Part shown: positions 1-9,113 of the stretch, piece by piece
Numbering within the stretch: the stretch's first letter is position 1
Layout: every line of letters starts with the position of its first letter
NCBI GenBank assembly: GCA_947258875.1
Contig: CAMYKB010000026.1
Location: 1-60,144, forward strand
From: an uncultured Gammaproteobacteria bacterium
GTDB taxonomy: Bacteria > Pseudomonadota > Gammaproteobacteria > CAMYKB01
Length of the DNA: 60,144 nucleotides
Direction of reading: 5' to 3'
Position numbers and translations under genes: made by a program
Notes under the pieces: generated by a model
Databases searched by the model: none
The model's input: the letters and a program-made list of their open reading frames with translations, nothing else
What the model was told of the DNA's origin: nothing

Positions 1-222
1 GGGTTGGAGGTGACGTACCTGGCCAAGACGAATCGATAACAGTTCTGAGGCACGATAGGCCGTATTAATGCCCACGACGAATAACGCAAAATTCCGCGGG
101 TAGGGCGCGAGCATCGTTTTGATCTTGTTAACGGCATTAACCGTGCGAATCGGCTCGACTTTGATGGTGTCGCCCAAACGCGGGTGATTTGGGTTCCCGA
201 TGTCCGAATTGGACCCCGACAT
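1..222 (-). CDS. Tyrosine recombinase/integrase, N-terminal part (runs off left edge)
   Basis: An open frame reads from an ATG at 222 leftwards through base 1 without a stop (74 codons visible). It contains the stretch NHPRLGDTIKVEPI followed by LFVVGINTAYRASELLSI, which resembles the start of the catalytic domain of phage-type tyrosine recombinases: a helix with the Arg of the R-H-R-Y catalytic set in the TAYRASELL segment. The remaining catalytic residues would lie beyond the window. The start is uncertain because the frame stays open upstream of 222 and no strong Shine-Dalgarno is seen. A neighbouring toxin-antitoxin pair fits an integrated-element or island edge. Family assignment is by pattern recognition only. 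Confidence 0.7.
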   Translation of the reverse strand, partial: MSGSNSDIGNPNHPRLGDTIKVEPIRTVNAVNKIKTMLAPYPRNFALFVVGINTAYRASELLSIRLGQVRHLQP

Positions 223-340
223 GATATTGCCCAAGTTTTCGAGTGATTTGCTCAAAAGTTAAGATAAAGTATTTGGCATGGAAGGATGAATATACCCCAT
301 AATCGCCAGAAAAGCTATATATAACATAGAGTTAAAACTA

Positions 341-374
341 CCCAACTAATCCCAACTTTTATGTATTAGTTGGG
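341..374. repeat. 10-bp inverted repeat with internal direct repeat
   Basis: CCCAACTAAT at 341-350 is perfectly mirrored by ATTAGTTGGG at 365-374. The left arm is followed at once by a second CCCAACT (351-357), giving a direct repeat with a 3-base gap. It lies between the integrase start and the toxin-antitoxin promoter. It could be a recombinase arm-type or accessory binding site, or a weak terminator; no function is proven. Confidence 0.5.
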
Positions 375-431
375 GAGTGGAATAGGGCGAGGAGAGTGCA
401 TGTCGAGTAGGATGATCTGGTGTTACGGCCT

Positions 432-460
432 TTTACTTTCTGTTATATGTGACCGATAAT
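432..460 (+). promoter_or_regulatory. Probable sigma70 promoter of the DUF1778/GNAT operon
   Basis: TTTACT (432-437) and GATAAT (455-460) are separated by exactly 17 bases. They match the consensus hexamers at 4 of 6 and 5 of 6 positions. Transcription would start near 467, at the left edge of the palindromic operator at 468-486, an arrangement suited to autorepression. Confidence 0.55.
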
Positions 461-467
461 CCATTTA

Positions 468-486
468 TGGTGCCATTTTGGCACCA
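468..486. promoter_or_regulatory. Palindromic operator upstream of toxin-antitoxin genes
   Basis: TGGTGCCA (468-475), a 3-base TTT spacer, then TGGCACCA (479-486) form a perfect 8-bp dyad 29 bases before the antitoxin start. DUF1778 antitoxins of the TacA/AtaR type are known to repress their own promoter through such dyads, conditionally on toxin binding. The site covers the predicted transcription start, so the role is a strong inference. Confidence 0.65.
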
Positions 487-515
487 ATTTCCAACTGTAG
501 GTTGAGGTACATAGG

Positions 516-830
516 ATGGGCATTAGTGAATTCCTGGATGATTTGCCGGACGAGAAAAGCGAAGCACGTCTTTCAGCGCGTGTGCCTGTTCATGTTAAGG
601 AAACCATAAAGCTTGCTGCGGATCTATCGGGCGCAACAGAAACACAATTTATGGCACAGGCTGCCTATCGTGCAGCACGCCAGATCATTGAGCAGGAGCG
701 GGTTGTGCGCTTGAGCAAGTCAGACACAATAGCCTTTCTGGATATGCTGGACAATCCGCCAACGCCCAATAAAAAACTGCGATCTGCTATGGCTACATAC
801 AAAAAGTCCGGGCTAAATGTTAAGGGTTAA
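516..830 (+). CDS. DUF1778 (TacA/AtaR-type) ribbon-helix-helix antitoxin
   Basis: A 104-residue protein. Residues 15-60 (EARLSARVPVHVKETIKLAA onwards) match the DUF1778 ribbon-helix-helix DNA-binding fold, and the C-terminal tail (about 65-104) would wrap around the partner acetyltransferase. It is the antitoxin of a type II system: it neutralises the GNAT toxin encoded next and represses the operon through the dyad at 468-486. A GAGG Shine-Dalgarno lies 8 bases before the ATG. The gene overlaps the toxin start by 14 bases, implying translational coupling. The length is normal for the family. Confidence 0.85.
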   Translation: MGISEFLDDLPDEKSEARLSARVPVHVKETIKLAADLSGATETQFMAQAAYRAARQIIEQERVVRLSKSDTIAFLDMLDNPPTPNKKLRSAMATYKKSGLNVKG

Positions 831-1317
831 ACGACTTAATAAAAATCACGACCGGAAAGGGTTTGACTGTGGCGATAAGCATCTCAATGAATTTTTACAA
901 AAACATGCCCGACAACATGCGCAGCGCAATATATCGAGAACGTTTGTACTTATCGATGATGATGCTCCACAAGCAATAGTTGGCTACTACAGATTGACTG
1001 TGTGTGAGGTTGTTCCAGGCAATATCCCTGATCCGCGACTTCATAATTATCCAAATCCCTTACCAGCGAGCAAACTTGCTAGATTGGCGGTAAATATGCA
1101 GAAGCAAAGGCGTGGTTTTGGGGAATTACTTTTAATCGACGCCATGCAGCGTTCGATGAGTATTGCAGAGAACGCTGGATTAGTAGGGATGTTCGTTGAT
1201 GCAAAAGATGAGCGGGCGGCTGCCTATTACTCAAGATATGGATTGATTCCCCTCGAAAATAATCGTTTACAGCTATATTTGCCCATTTCAACAATTCGCC
1301 AAACATTTGAAATGTAA
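817..1317 (+). CDS. GNAT acetyltransferase toxin (TacT/AtaT-like)
   Basis: A 166-residue GNAT protein. It has the family start (RLNKNHDRKGFDCGDKHLNEFL), the GYYRLT beta strands, and the acetyl-CoA pyrophosphate loop QKQRRGFGELLL at about residues 90-101. The catalytic-tyrosine region AAYYSRYGLIPL lies near residues 132-143. Known relatives acetylate the amino group of aminoacyl-tRNAs and block translation. The gene overlaps its DUF1778 antitoxin, the standard order. It appears intact. The target tRNA cannot be read from sequence. Confidence 0.85.
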   Translation: MLRVKRLNKNHDRKGFDCGDKHLNEFLQKHARQHAQRNISRTFVLIDDDAPQAIVGYYRLTVCEVVPGNIPDPRLHNYPNPLPASKLARLAVNMQKQRRGFGELLLIDAMQRSMSIAENAGLVGMFVDAKDERAAAYYSRYGLIPLENNRLQLYLPISTIRQTFEM

Positions 1318-1875
1318 CCAATCAAGGGTGATCGTGCATATACAAGCGCAAAATCCCAAAAGCGGGCCTGATCAATTTTCTTCATATCCTTGAAAAATGT
1401 CATGTAATCCGTGGGTTAGGACCATAACATAAGGCAGTGCATTACAATAAAAACGACTGTTAAATATAAACTAACAACAGCGCATAATGTATATTATGTT
1501 AAATTATATTATTTCGTATGAGCACCCCGACTTTGAATTCGATCTTGTTACTTCGTACCACTAAATCATTATTTCTTCGGTCGCAATTCTCTAGTGAAGT
1601 CGCTAACATATTTACTGTAGTTATAGCTCTGGCACAGAAATACTAAATAAGATCAAATTAGTGCCATAAGTTATTGTTTTTATTAAACATGGACTGTTTT
1701 TTTGTGCAAATACCAAGCAGTGATCATTTAGCGGTACTGTTTAGTGCTAGCCTTTCCTGTACTCATTACATGCTGACAATTTCATGATCAGGCAATTAAC
1801 TTCGCACGTGCCGAGCTGCGTAAAGGTTATTCAATTACCTTGCGCGCTAATTTACACCATCGTTGAACCCACTCT
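1318..1875. other. AT-rich spacer, no gene recognised
   Basis: This 558-base stretch is clearly AT-richer than its flanks and holds no convincing reading frame. Visible elements are a small dyad CATAAT/ATTATG at 1483-1498, a TGGCAC (1630-1635) to GTGCCA (1661-1666) wide dyad, and a run of seven T near 1694. The low GC next to integrase and toxin-antitoxin genes is consistent with acquired DNA. The promoter of the cyclase gene at 1876 probably lies in its right part. Confidence 0.6.
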
Positions 1876-3555
1876 ATGAGCGCTTCGCATTCAAAAACCA
1901 TGCATAGATGGCTTGGCCGGCGCGCGCTAATACTAACCATGTTACTTGGCTTGTTGTTCCTTGAGGTCATTACGGTAACGGCCGTCGTGGTATCACAGCA
2001 AGTTAAAACTAATAAAGCCCTGGAAACCCATACCCGGCAATTGTTACAGGATGCTATCAATGTAACCCGTGAGAATGCCCGCGGGTTCTTAATTCCGGCA
2101 GAAAACACCGCTCTGCTAACACAAGGTCTTTTTAGCAGGCAGATTCTAAGCCTGGATCAGCCTCAAGAACTTGAGCATTATTTTCTGGAACAGCTCAAGA
2201 TTGTGCCGCAAATAGATGGCCTATTTTATGGTGATGCCCAAGGGCGGTTTCTCTTCACCAAGCACAGTCAGGGTAAAACGGGGGCGCAATATGTCACCAA
2301 AGTCATCTCACTCGTAAATGGCACTCGCCAGGTTTACCGCATATGGCGGGACGAAGAATATACTGAACTGGTACGAGAGTACGACTCAAACGACACGTTT
2401 GATCCAAGGCAACGGCCGTGGTACCAGCGAGCGGAAGCCCGCATGTCTCCTATATGGACAGATCCTTATGTCTTTTTTACCTCACAGCAACCAGGATTGA
2501 CTGTCGCAGCTCCGATAATTAAAGAAACAAATGGCTTGATTGGTGTTATCGGGGTCGATATCGAGCTGAGCGCCATGTCCCATTTTCTTGCCAAACAAAA
2601 AATAGCGTCTCTGGGTGGTGCGGTTATCGTACATCAGAACGGCGATACTCTCGCCTACCCCAATCCCGAAAAACTCTTAAAAGAGACAGAAGACAAACGC
2701 TTTCGTCTGGTTCATCTCGATGAGCTTGATGCGTTGACTACCAGCGCCACAAGGGAGCTGATGCGCAGACATCCCGATCTATCAACGCTGAATGAAGTTT
2801 ACTATGATAAATTCGATGCAGGAGGCGACGCCTACCTGTCTATTTTTATGCCATTCCTCGACCAGACAAAATGGCCCTGGATCATGGGGATTTATGCGCC
2901 TAAGAAACAATTTGCTGAATCGATTCGTGAAGGTCAACGTCAAAGCCTCATAATTGCCATTATTATAAGTATAGTGATTACCTTGGCTGCATTTATTCTT
3001 GGCCCACTGTTCATGCGGCCTTTAACCACATTACAGAAACAGGCAGAACAAGATTCACTCACAAAATTATTAAATCGACGAAGTTTCCTGGATCTCGCCT
3101 CCCGTTTACTGCGTGACGCCAACGACAAACACACATCGTTATCTGCGATTATGTTGGACATCGATAAATTCAAACCGATCAATGATACGCATGGCCATCA
3201 AGTAGGTGACGAAGTACTCACAGCCGTCGCCAGGCGCCTCAAGCGAGGGCTTTCAGATCATGATTTGCTAACCCGCTATGGTGGTGAGGAGTTTGCAATC
3301 TTATTGCCCGTGACTGAAATAACTCAAGCAAGTACTATTGCCGAAAGACTTCGTAAACTCATCGCAGATGAACCTTTTCTTACTGAGAATGGACCCATAC
3401 CTATCACTATCAGCCTTGGAGTTGCTGAATTCGACCCATCAATGGAACGAATTCAAGAATTACTGAATGCTGCTGATCAGCGTTTGTTAACGGCAAAACG
3501 TACTGGCCGAAATCGTGTTGTGGCGGCTGAGTCGAAAAACCGCGCCATCGAATAG
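1876..3555 (+). CDS. Membrane diguanylate cyclase with periplasmic Cache sensor
   Basis: A 559-residue protein. A transmembrane helix (about 18-40) is followed by a periplasmic double-Cache-like sensor (about 45-345) with the typical YxDxRxRPWYxxA-like stretch DPRQRPWYQRA. A second helix (about 355-377) precedes a GGDEF domain (about 390-550). The active-site motif is RYGGEEF near residue 468 and the metal/GTP region is MLDIDKFKPINDTHGH, so it should make c-di-GMP from GTP. The inhibitory I-site position before GGEEF reads SDHD, not RxxD, so product inhibition through that site is unlikely. No clear Shine-Dalgarno precedes the ATG. The gene converges on nifJ with a 69-base gap. The Cache ligand is unknown. 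Confidence 0.85.
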   Translation: MSASHSKTMHRWLGRRALILTMLLGLLFLEVITVTAVVVSQQVKTNKALETHTRQLLQDAINVTRENARGFLIPAENTALLTQGLFSRQILSLDQPQELEHYFLEQLKIVPQIDGLFYGDAQGRFLFTKHSQGKTGAQYVTKVISLVNGTRQVYRIWRDEEYTELVREYDSNDTFDPRQRPWYQRAEARMSPIWTDPYVFFTSQQPGLTVAAPIIKETNGLIGVIGVDIELSAMSHFLAKQKIASLGGAVIVHQNGDTLAYPNPEKLLKETEDKRFRLVHLDELDALTTSATRELMRRHPDLSTLNEVYYDKFDAGGDAYLSIFMPFLDQTKWPWIMGIYAPKKQFAESIREGQRQSLIIAIIISIVITLAAFILGPLFMRPLTTLQKQAEQDSLTKLLNRRSFLDLASRLLRDANDKHTSLSAIMLDIDKFKPINDTHGHQVGDEVLTAVARRLKRGLSDHDLLTRYGGEEFAILLPVTEITQASTIAERLRKLIADEPFLTENGPIPITISLGVAEFDPSMERIQELLNAADQRLLTAKRTGRNRVVAAESKNRAIE

Positions 3556-3624
3556 CCTAGCTATAGGAAACTATATCGGAAAAACCCGCTGTATCTATAT
3601 TCACTATTTGAACAATTATTCTTA

Positions 3625-6600
3625 TCAGGACTCCGGTGCTGTATCCGAGGCCAGACGTGCACCCGGGAAACCTTCACCACTGCGCTTCGCCATTTCCTCA
3701 TAGTCGTTCCATTTCTGGCGGATGTTGTGCTGGGCCAGCTCCAGTAATTCATCAGCCTCTTGCGGGTTGGTGCGCTTCAGCTGACTGTAGCGCAACTCGT
3801 GTTCGGCATATTCGCTAAAGCTGAGGCGTGGCCGTTGCGAATCCAGTACAAAGGGGTTCTCCTGGCTTTTACGCACTTCGGGATTGTAACGAATCAGAGG
3901 CCAGTGCCCACAGCTGACGGCGCGGCGTTGTTGTTGCAGGCCCTCCTCCATATTAATACCGTGGGCAATACAGTGGCTGTAGGCAAGGATCAGCGATGGC
4001 CCCTTATAGGCCTCGGCTTCGCGAAACGCCAGCAGTGTCTGCTGTGGATTGGCGCCCATGGCCACGCGCGCCACGTACACGTTACCGTAGGAGATTGCCT
4101 GCAGCGCCAGGTCCTTCTTGGCGACATGCTTGCCACTGTTGGCGAACTTGGCCACCGCACCCAGCGGTGTTGCCTTGGACATCTGACCGCCGGTGTTGGA
4201 ATATACCTCCGTGTCCAGTACCAGGATATTCACGTCGCTGCCACTACTCAATACGTGATCAAGACCCGCGGAGCCGATATCGTAGGCCCAACCGTCGCCA
4301 CCGACAATCCACACACTACGCCGCACCAGGTATTCAACCACCGAAAGCAGCGTGGTGGCGCGTTCATCTTTTAGTGTTTCTAATTCTTCCTTAAGACGAT
4401 CGACCCGGGTACGTTGTGCCCAAATTTGTGATTCGCGGATTTGCGGGGCTGACAAAAGCGCTTCGACCAGTTCCGCATCCACCACCTCGCGCAGACTAGA
4501 CAACAGCTCGCGGGCCAGTTTGGTGTGCTGGTCCGCCGTCAGGCGGAATCCGAAACCGAATTCCGCATTGTCCTCAAATAACGAATTGGACCAGGCCGGT
4601 CCGCGCCCCATGCTGTTCTTTGCCCAGGGTGTAGTCGGCAGATTGCCACCGTAGATGGACGAACAGCCGGTGGCGTTAGCGACCACCAGGCGATCGCCGA
4701 ACAGCTGCGATAACAACTTGATGTAAGGCGTCTCCCCACAGCCTGCACAGGCGCTAGGAAACTCGAATAACGGATGCAGGTATTGCACACCGCGCACCGT
4801 AGAAAAATCCACACGTGTGCGCTCAATGTAGGACTGGCTTTCAAAGAAAGCGATGTTTTCCCGTTCGCTTGCCAGCAACGGCAACTTGTCCTGCATGTTG
4901 ATGGCTTTGCGCGCCGGTTGTTCGGGATTGTTTACAGGGCAGACATCCACGCATAGTGCACAACCAGTGCAATCCTCAACATAGACTTGCAAGGTGTAGT
5001 GCGTATCCGGTAGCCCCCGCGCATCAATGGGCGCTGATTTGAACGAAGGCGGCGCCTGGTCGAGTACCGGCCGCTCATAAAACTTGGAGCGGATGACGCT
5101 GTGTGGGCAGACAAAACTACAATTACCACACTGGATACACAGCTCCGGTTCCCACACCGGCACGGTCAGGGACACGTTGCGTTTTTCCCAACGCGTAGTG
5201 GCGGTCGGGTAGGTACCATCGGCCGGCAGCATGCTGACGGGAATGTCATCGCCCTGCCCGGCCATCATCATCGCTGTGACCCGGCGTACGAATTCCGGCG
5301 CGTGCTCCGGCACCACCGGCGGCAACTCGCGATGGCTCGTTACCTTATCCGGCACCACCACACGGTGCAGGTTAGCAAGCGTCTGGTCCACGGCCTGGAA
5401 ATTCTTCGCAACAATATCCTCGCCCTTTTTTCCGTAAGTCTTGCGTATTGCGTCCTTGATACGCTCAATAGCATGCTGTTTCGGCAACACGCCGGAAATA
5501 GCAAAGAAACAAGTCTGCATAATCGTATTGATACGCCCGCCCATACCAGTATCGCGCGCCACCGCATAGGCGTCGATCACGTAGAACTCTAGCTGTTTGC
5601 TGATCATCTGTTCCTGTACGGACTGCGGCAGCTGACCCCATATTTCATCCGGCCCGAAGGATGCGTTCAACAGAAAGGTGGCGCCCTGCTCTGCTTGTCG
5701 CAGCACGTCAGCTTTTTCCAGGAAGTTGTACTGGTGACAGGCAACAAAATTCGCCGACTGGATCAGGTATGGCGCACGGATAGGATCAGGACCGAAACGC
5801 AGGTGTGATACCGTTTGCGAAGCGGACTTCTTGGAATCATAAACAAAATACGCCTGCGCAAAAATTGCCGGGTCCGCGCCGATGATCTTGATGCTGTTCT
5901 TGTTGGCGCCGACGGTACCGTCGGACCCCAGACCGAAGAACATGGCGCGCAACGAAGCACCCGAGGTAATGATAAAATCGGGATCGTAGGTCAGGCTGGT
6001 ATGACTGACGTCGTCGTTAATGCCAACGGTAAAGTGATTCTTCGCTTGCGGTTTTTCCAGTTCGTCGAACACCGCCTTGACCATCGCCGGCGTAAACTCT
6101 TTGGAAGACAGACCGTAGCGGCCGCCGATCACCCGCGGCAACTGCGGCTGCGGTAATTGTCCACCGGCCTGCGCTTCCATTAACGCGGAAACGATATCCA
6201 TGTACAGCGGTTCGCCGTTGGCGCCGGGCTCTTTGCAACGGTCCAGCACGGCGATGCCCTTCACCGTCGCCGGCAGCGCATGGATAAAGTGCGCAATCGA
6301 AAACGGCCGGAACAGGTGCACCGCCACCACACCCAATTTTTGCCCTTGCTTGTTCAGGAAGTCGACTGTTTCACGCACCGTCTCAGCACCCGAGCCCATC
6401 ATTACAATAACGCGCTCGGCGTCATCGGCACCGTGATAATCGAACAGGCGATAACGCCGGCCGCTGAGTTTTGCGAAGCGCTCCATAGCCGCTTCCACAA
6501 TACCTGGTGTATTGGCATAAAACGGGTTGACAGTTTCGCGCGCCTGGAAGTAGATATCCGGATTCTGCGCCGTGCCGCGCATACACGGTGTATTCGGATC

Positions 6601-7230
6601 CAGTCCGCGTTCGCGGTGCGCCAGTACCAGTTCCTCACGGATCATGGCGCGTATCAGTTCATCCGCAATCGGCGTCAGCCTGTTGATTTCGTGCGAAGTG
6701 CGAAAGCCATCGAAGAAATGTACAAACGGCACGCGCGCTTCCAACGTGGCGACCTGCGCGATCAGCGCCAGGTCGTGGGCCTGTTGAACGGAATTCGAGG
6801 CCAGTTGCGCAAAGCCGGTGGAACGTACCGCCATGACATCGGAATGATCGCCAAATATCGACAAACCCTGTGCCGCCAACGAACGTGCCGCGACGTGAAT
6901 CACTGCCGGGGTCAGTTCACCGGCAATCTTATACATGTTGGGGATCATGAGCATGAGCCCCTGTGAGGCGGTAAAGGTTGTGGCCAAGGCACCGGTCTGC
7001 AAGGCACCGTGAAAGGCACCCGCCACACCGCCTTCGCTCTGCATTTCCACCACCAGCGGCACTCCACCCCAGATATTGGTCTTACCTTCGGAGGCCCACT
7101 GGTCGGCCAGTTCGCCCATGGTGGACGACGGCGTAATCGGATAGATGGCACAGACTTCATTACATCTGAAAGCGATCGAGGCGGCCGCTTCATTGCCATC
7201 CATAATCGTGGTCTGCTGGGTATCGCTCAC
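3625..7230 (-). CDS. nifJ: Pyruvate:ferredoxin (flavodoxin) oxidoreductase
   Basis: A full-length single-chain PFOR of 1201 residues. It interconverts pyruvate plus CoA and acetyl-CoA plus CO2 using thiamine diphosphate and low-potential electrons. The N-terminal domain starts at MDGNEAAASIAFR with the YPITPSSTMGE motif. Two ferredoxin-type clusters are CIQCGNCSFVCP near residue 696 and CTGCALCVDVCP near 751. Further cluster and TPP regions include CAGCGETPYIKLL, ATGCSSIYGG and GGDGWAYDIG (about 975), then DTEVYSNTGGQMS. All expected cysteines are present. It overlaps the upstream NAD(P)H-binding Fe-S gene by 4 bases (ATGA), so the two are co-translated. That coupling suggests PFOR exchanges electrons with NADPH through its partner. 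Confidence 0.95.
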   Translation of the reverse strand: MSDTQQTTIMDGNEAAASIAFRCNEVCAIYPITPSSTMGELADQWASEGKTNIWGGVPLVVEMQSEGGVAGAFHGALQTGALATTFTASQGLMLMIPNMYKIAGELTPAVIHVAARSLAAQGLSIFGDHSDVMAVRSTGFAQLASNSVQQAHDLALIAQVATLEARVPFVHFFDGFRTSHEINRLTPIADELIRAMIREELVLAHRERGLDPNTPCMRGTAQNPDIYFQARETVNPFYANTPGIVEAAMERFAKLSGRRYRLFDYHGADDAERVIVMMGSGAETVRETVDFLNKQGQKLGVVAVHLFRPFSIAHFIHALPATVKGIAVLDRCKEPGANGEPLYMDIVSALMEAQAGGQLPQPQLPRVIGGRYGLSSKEFTPAMVKAVFDELEKPQAKNHFTVGINDDVSHTSLTYDPDFIITSGASLRAMFFGLGSDGTVGANKNSIKIIGADPAIFAQAYFVYDSKKSASQTVSHLRFGPDPIRAPYLIQSANFVACHQYNFLEKADVLRQAEQGATFLLNASFGPDEIWGQLPQSVQEQMISKQLEFYVIDAYAVARDTGMGGRINTIMQTCFFAISGVLPKQHAIERIKDAIRKTYGKKGEDIVAKNFQAVDQTLANLHRVVVPDKVTSHRELPPVVPEHAPEFVRRVTAMMMAGQGDDIPVSMLPADGTYPTATTRWEKRNVSLTVPVWEPELCIQCGNCSFVCPHSVIRSKFYERPVLDQAPPSFKSAPIDARGLPDTHYTLQVYVEDCTGCALCVDVCPVNNPEQPARKAINMQDKLPLLASERENIAFFESQSYIERTRVDFSTVRGVQYLHPLFEFPSACAGCGETPYIKLLSQLFGDRLVVANATGCSSIYGGNLPTTPWAKNSMGRGPAWSNSLFEDNAEFGFGFRLTADQHTKLARELLSSLREVVDAELVEALLSAPQIRESQIWAQRTRVDRLKEELETLKDERATTLLSVVEYLVRRSVWIVGGDGWAYDIGSAGLDHVLSSGSDVNILVLDTEVYSNTGGQMSKATPLGAVAKFANSGKHVAKKDLALQAISYGNVYVARVAMGANPQQTLLAFREAEAYKGPSLILAYSHCIAHGINMEEGLQQQRRAVSCGHWPLIRYNPEVRKSQENPFVLDSQRPRLSFSEYAEHELRYSQLKRTNPQEADELLELAQHNIRQKWNDYEEMAKRSGEGFPGARLASDTAPES

Positions 7231-8864
7231 GCGTCTGGCTCCGGAATCATTTCAATGGCGTGACAGGGGCACTGCTCATAGCAGACAGCGCAACCGGTAC
7301 AGAGATCGTAATTATAGCGGTAGCGCTTGCCTTTACCGAGTTTGATCACCGCTCCCTCCGGGCAGGCGCCGAAACAACCGTCGCATTCGAAACAGTTACC
7401 GCAAGACAGGCAACGCCGCGCCTCGAACAGCGCCTCCTTTTCCTGTAAACCTTTGACGACTTCCTCGAAACCGTTGGTGCGTAAATCATTTTGCAGATGC
7501 TCCTGGGGTCGTTGCGAGGCATCAGTAAAATACCAAAGATTCAGCTGCTCGAAATTCACCAATTCATGTTGCGGCGCTTTGATATATTTCTCACCGCGCA
7601 GCCAGGCGTCGATATACCACGCCGCCTTTTTGCCATGGCCCACGGCGATGGTCACCGTGCGTTCCGAAGGTACCATATCACCACCGGCGAAAATGCCCGG
7701 CCGTCCGGTCATCATGTGTTCGTCGACTATCACCGTACCGTCGGGTTTGAATTCGATGTCCGGCACACGCTGCATGAAACCGGTATCGACATTCTGGCCC
7801 AGCGCCAGGATCAGGGAATCGACTTCCAGGTTTTCGTATTGACCTGTTGGTTGCGGGCGCCCGTGTTCGTCGACTTCCATGACCTCCACCGTGAAGTGTG
7901 TCTGATCTATTTCGGTAATGGTGCGCAACCAGTGAATCTTGACACCCTCTTCCAGTGCCTCGTCGGCCTCAAATTCGTGCGCTGGCATGTGCTCGCGGTC
8001 ACGCCGGTAAATAATCAGCGCCTCATCTGCGCCTAAACGCTTGGCTACGCGCGCCGCATCCATAGCGGTATTGCCGCCGCCATATATTGCCACGCGGCGG
8101 CCCAGTTTCGGTGCACTGCCGGCACCCACGTCGCGCAGGAAACTCACCGCGTCGAGCATTTTGCCGGCGTCGCGGGCGGGGATGTCGATGCGCTTGCTGA
8201 GGTGCGCGCCGACGGCGACAAACACCGCGTCAAAGCCACCCTGCTGCTCTTCAGCCAGCAAGTCCTCGACCTTGTGGTTGAGGACTATGTTCACTCCCAT
8301 GTTTTCGATACGGCGGATGTCCGCTTCCAGGTCCTTGCGCGGCAGGCGGTAGGCGGGGATGCCGAAATGCATCATGCCACCTGCCAGCGGACCGGCATCG
8401 CGGATCTCCACGCTGTGGCCGAGCCGAGTGAGGTGCCAGGCAGCGGAAAGTCCGCTGGGGCCGGCACCGATCACCAGGATTTTTTTGCCACTGGGAGGCG
8501 TAGTGTTTTCCACTATCCAACCACGTTCGTTGGCGCGGTCGCCGAGGAACCGTTCTACAGCATGGATGCTCACCGTCTCGTCCAGCATGCCGCGGTTACA
8601 AGCAGTCTCGCAGGGATGGTAGCAGACCCGACCGTGCACCGCCGGCAAGGGATTGTCAGCGACCAGCGTCCGCCAAGCCAGTTCAAACTCACCCGCTTGG
8701 GCATGCGCTAGCCAGGCCTGGATGTTTTCACCCGCCGGGCAGACGTGGTTACAGGGAGGTAACATATCAACGTAGACAGGCCGTTGTACACGACGCTGTG
8801 GACCGATGCGCTTTCCATGCGTAAGGTCCAGAGAACGGGTCATATCACTGGGTTTTCTACTCAT
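7227..8864 (-). CDS. GltD-like FAD/NAD(P)H oxidoreductase with C-terminal 2x[4Fe-4S] ferredoxin domain
   Basis: A 545-residue protein of the glutamate synthase small-subunit superfamily. An N-terminal Fe-S region (Cys 38, 42, 81, 85, 89) is followed by an FAD Rossmann motif VIGAGPSGLSAAWHL (about 131-145). An NAD(P)H Rossmann motif YGGGNTAMDAARVAK lies at about 261-275, with IYRRDREHMPA just after. The C-terminal ferredoxin domain has two clusters, CLSCGNCFECDGCFGACP from about residue 485 and CTGCAVCYEQCP from about 522. No glutamate synthase large subunit is nearby; it is coupled by a 4-base overlap to nifJ. I infer that it shuttles electrons between NADPH and PFOR, either directly or through ferredoxin. 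Cofactor preference and direction are not visible. Confidence 0.85.
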   Translation of the reverse strand: MSRKPSDMTRSLDLTHGKRIGPQRRVQRPVYVDMLPPCNHVCPAGENIQAWLAHAQAGEFELAWRTLVADNPLPAVHGRVCYHPCETACNRGMLDETVSIHAVERFLGDRANERGWIVENTTPPSGKKILVIGAGPSGLSAAWHLTRLGHSVEIRDAGPLAGGMMHFGIPAYRLPRKDLEADIRRIENMGVNIVLNHKVEDLLAEEQQGGFDAVFVAVGAHLSKRIDIPARDAGKMLDAVSFLRDVGAGSAPKLGRRVAIYGGGNTAMDAARVAKRLGADEALIIYRRDREHMPAHEFEADEALEEGVKIHWLRTITEIDQTHFTVEVMEVDEHGRPQPTGQYENLEVDSLILALGQNVDTGFMQRVPDIEFKPDGTVIVDEHMMTGRPGIFAGGDMVPSERTVTIAVGHGKKAAWYIDAWLRGEKYIKAPQHELVNFEQLNLWYFTDASQRPQEHLQNDLRTNGFEEVVKGLQEKEALFEARRCLSCGNCFECDGCFGACPEGAVIKLGKGKRYRYNYDLCTGCAVCYEQCPCHAIEMIPEPDA

Positions 8865-9113
8865 ACATTTAACACCATAGCATCAGGTCACATTAAAATC
8901 GGGGCTGAAGTGTTCCAATGAAACCGGTCACCTCGATTAAGGATGTAAAATGCCATAACGAGGCGAAAGATGACAGCACACAAGAGAACACCATGAAGGC
9001 GGTTTCCACACTACATCTATGATCCACCAAAAACCATATCCTGTCGCCAACTGATTTACCCCCGGCATTTGACAAACACGTCGATCCGTTAATTTATTTC
9101 CGGGTGGAGCGGG

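Noticed and set aside
1630-1666. TGGCAC...GTGCCA wide dyad as a second antitoxin operator
   Set aside because: Half-sites are only 6 bases, in the opposite arrangement to the operator at 468-486, with a 25-base gap. Chance similarity is likely.
3760-4374. Long open frame (204 codons) on the plus strand opposite nifJ
   Set aside because: It mirrors the codon bias of PFOR, whose cysteine motifs and thiamine site are intact on the other strand. The peptide has no recognisable domain or start signal.
6280-6966. 228-codon plus-strand frame opposite the PFOR N-terminal domain
   Set aside because: Antisense shadow of a highly conserved gene, with Arg/His-rich composition typical of reversed GC-rich codons.
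7227-8864. Glutamate synthase small subunit (gltD) as the name of the FAD protein
   Set aside because: No gltB is nearby, the protein has an extra C-terminal two-cluster ferredoxin domain, and it is coupled to nifJ.
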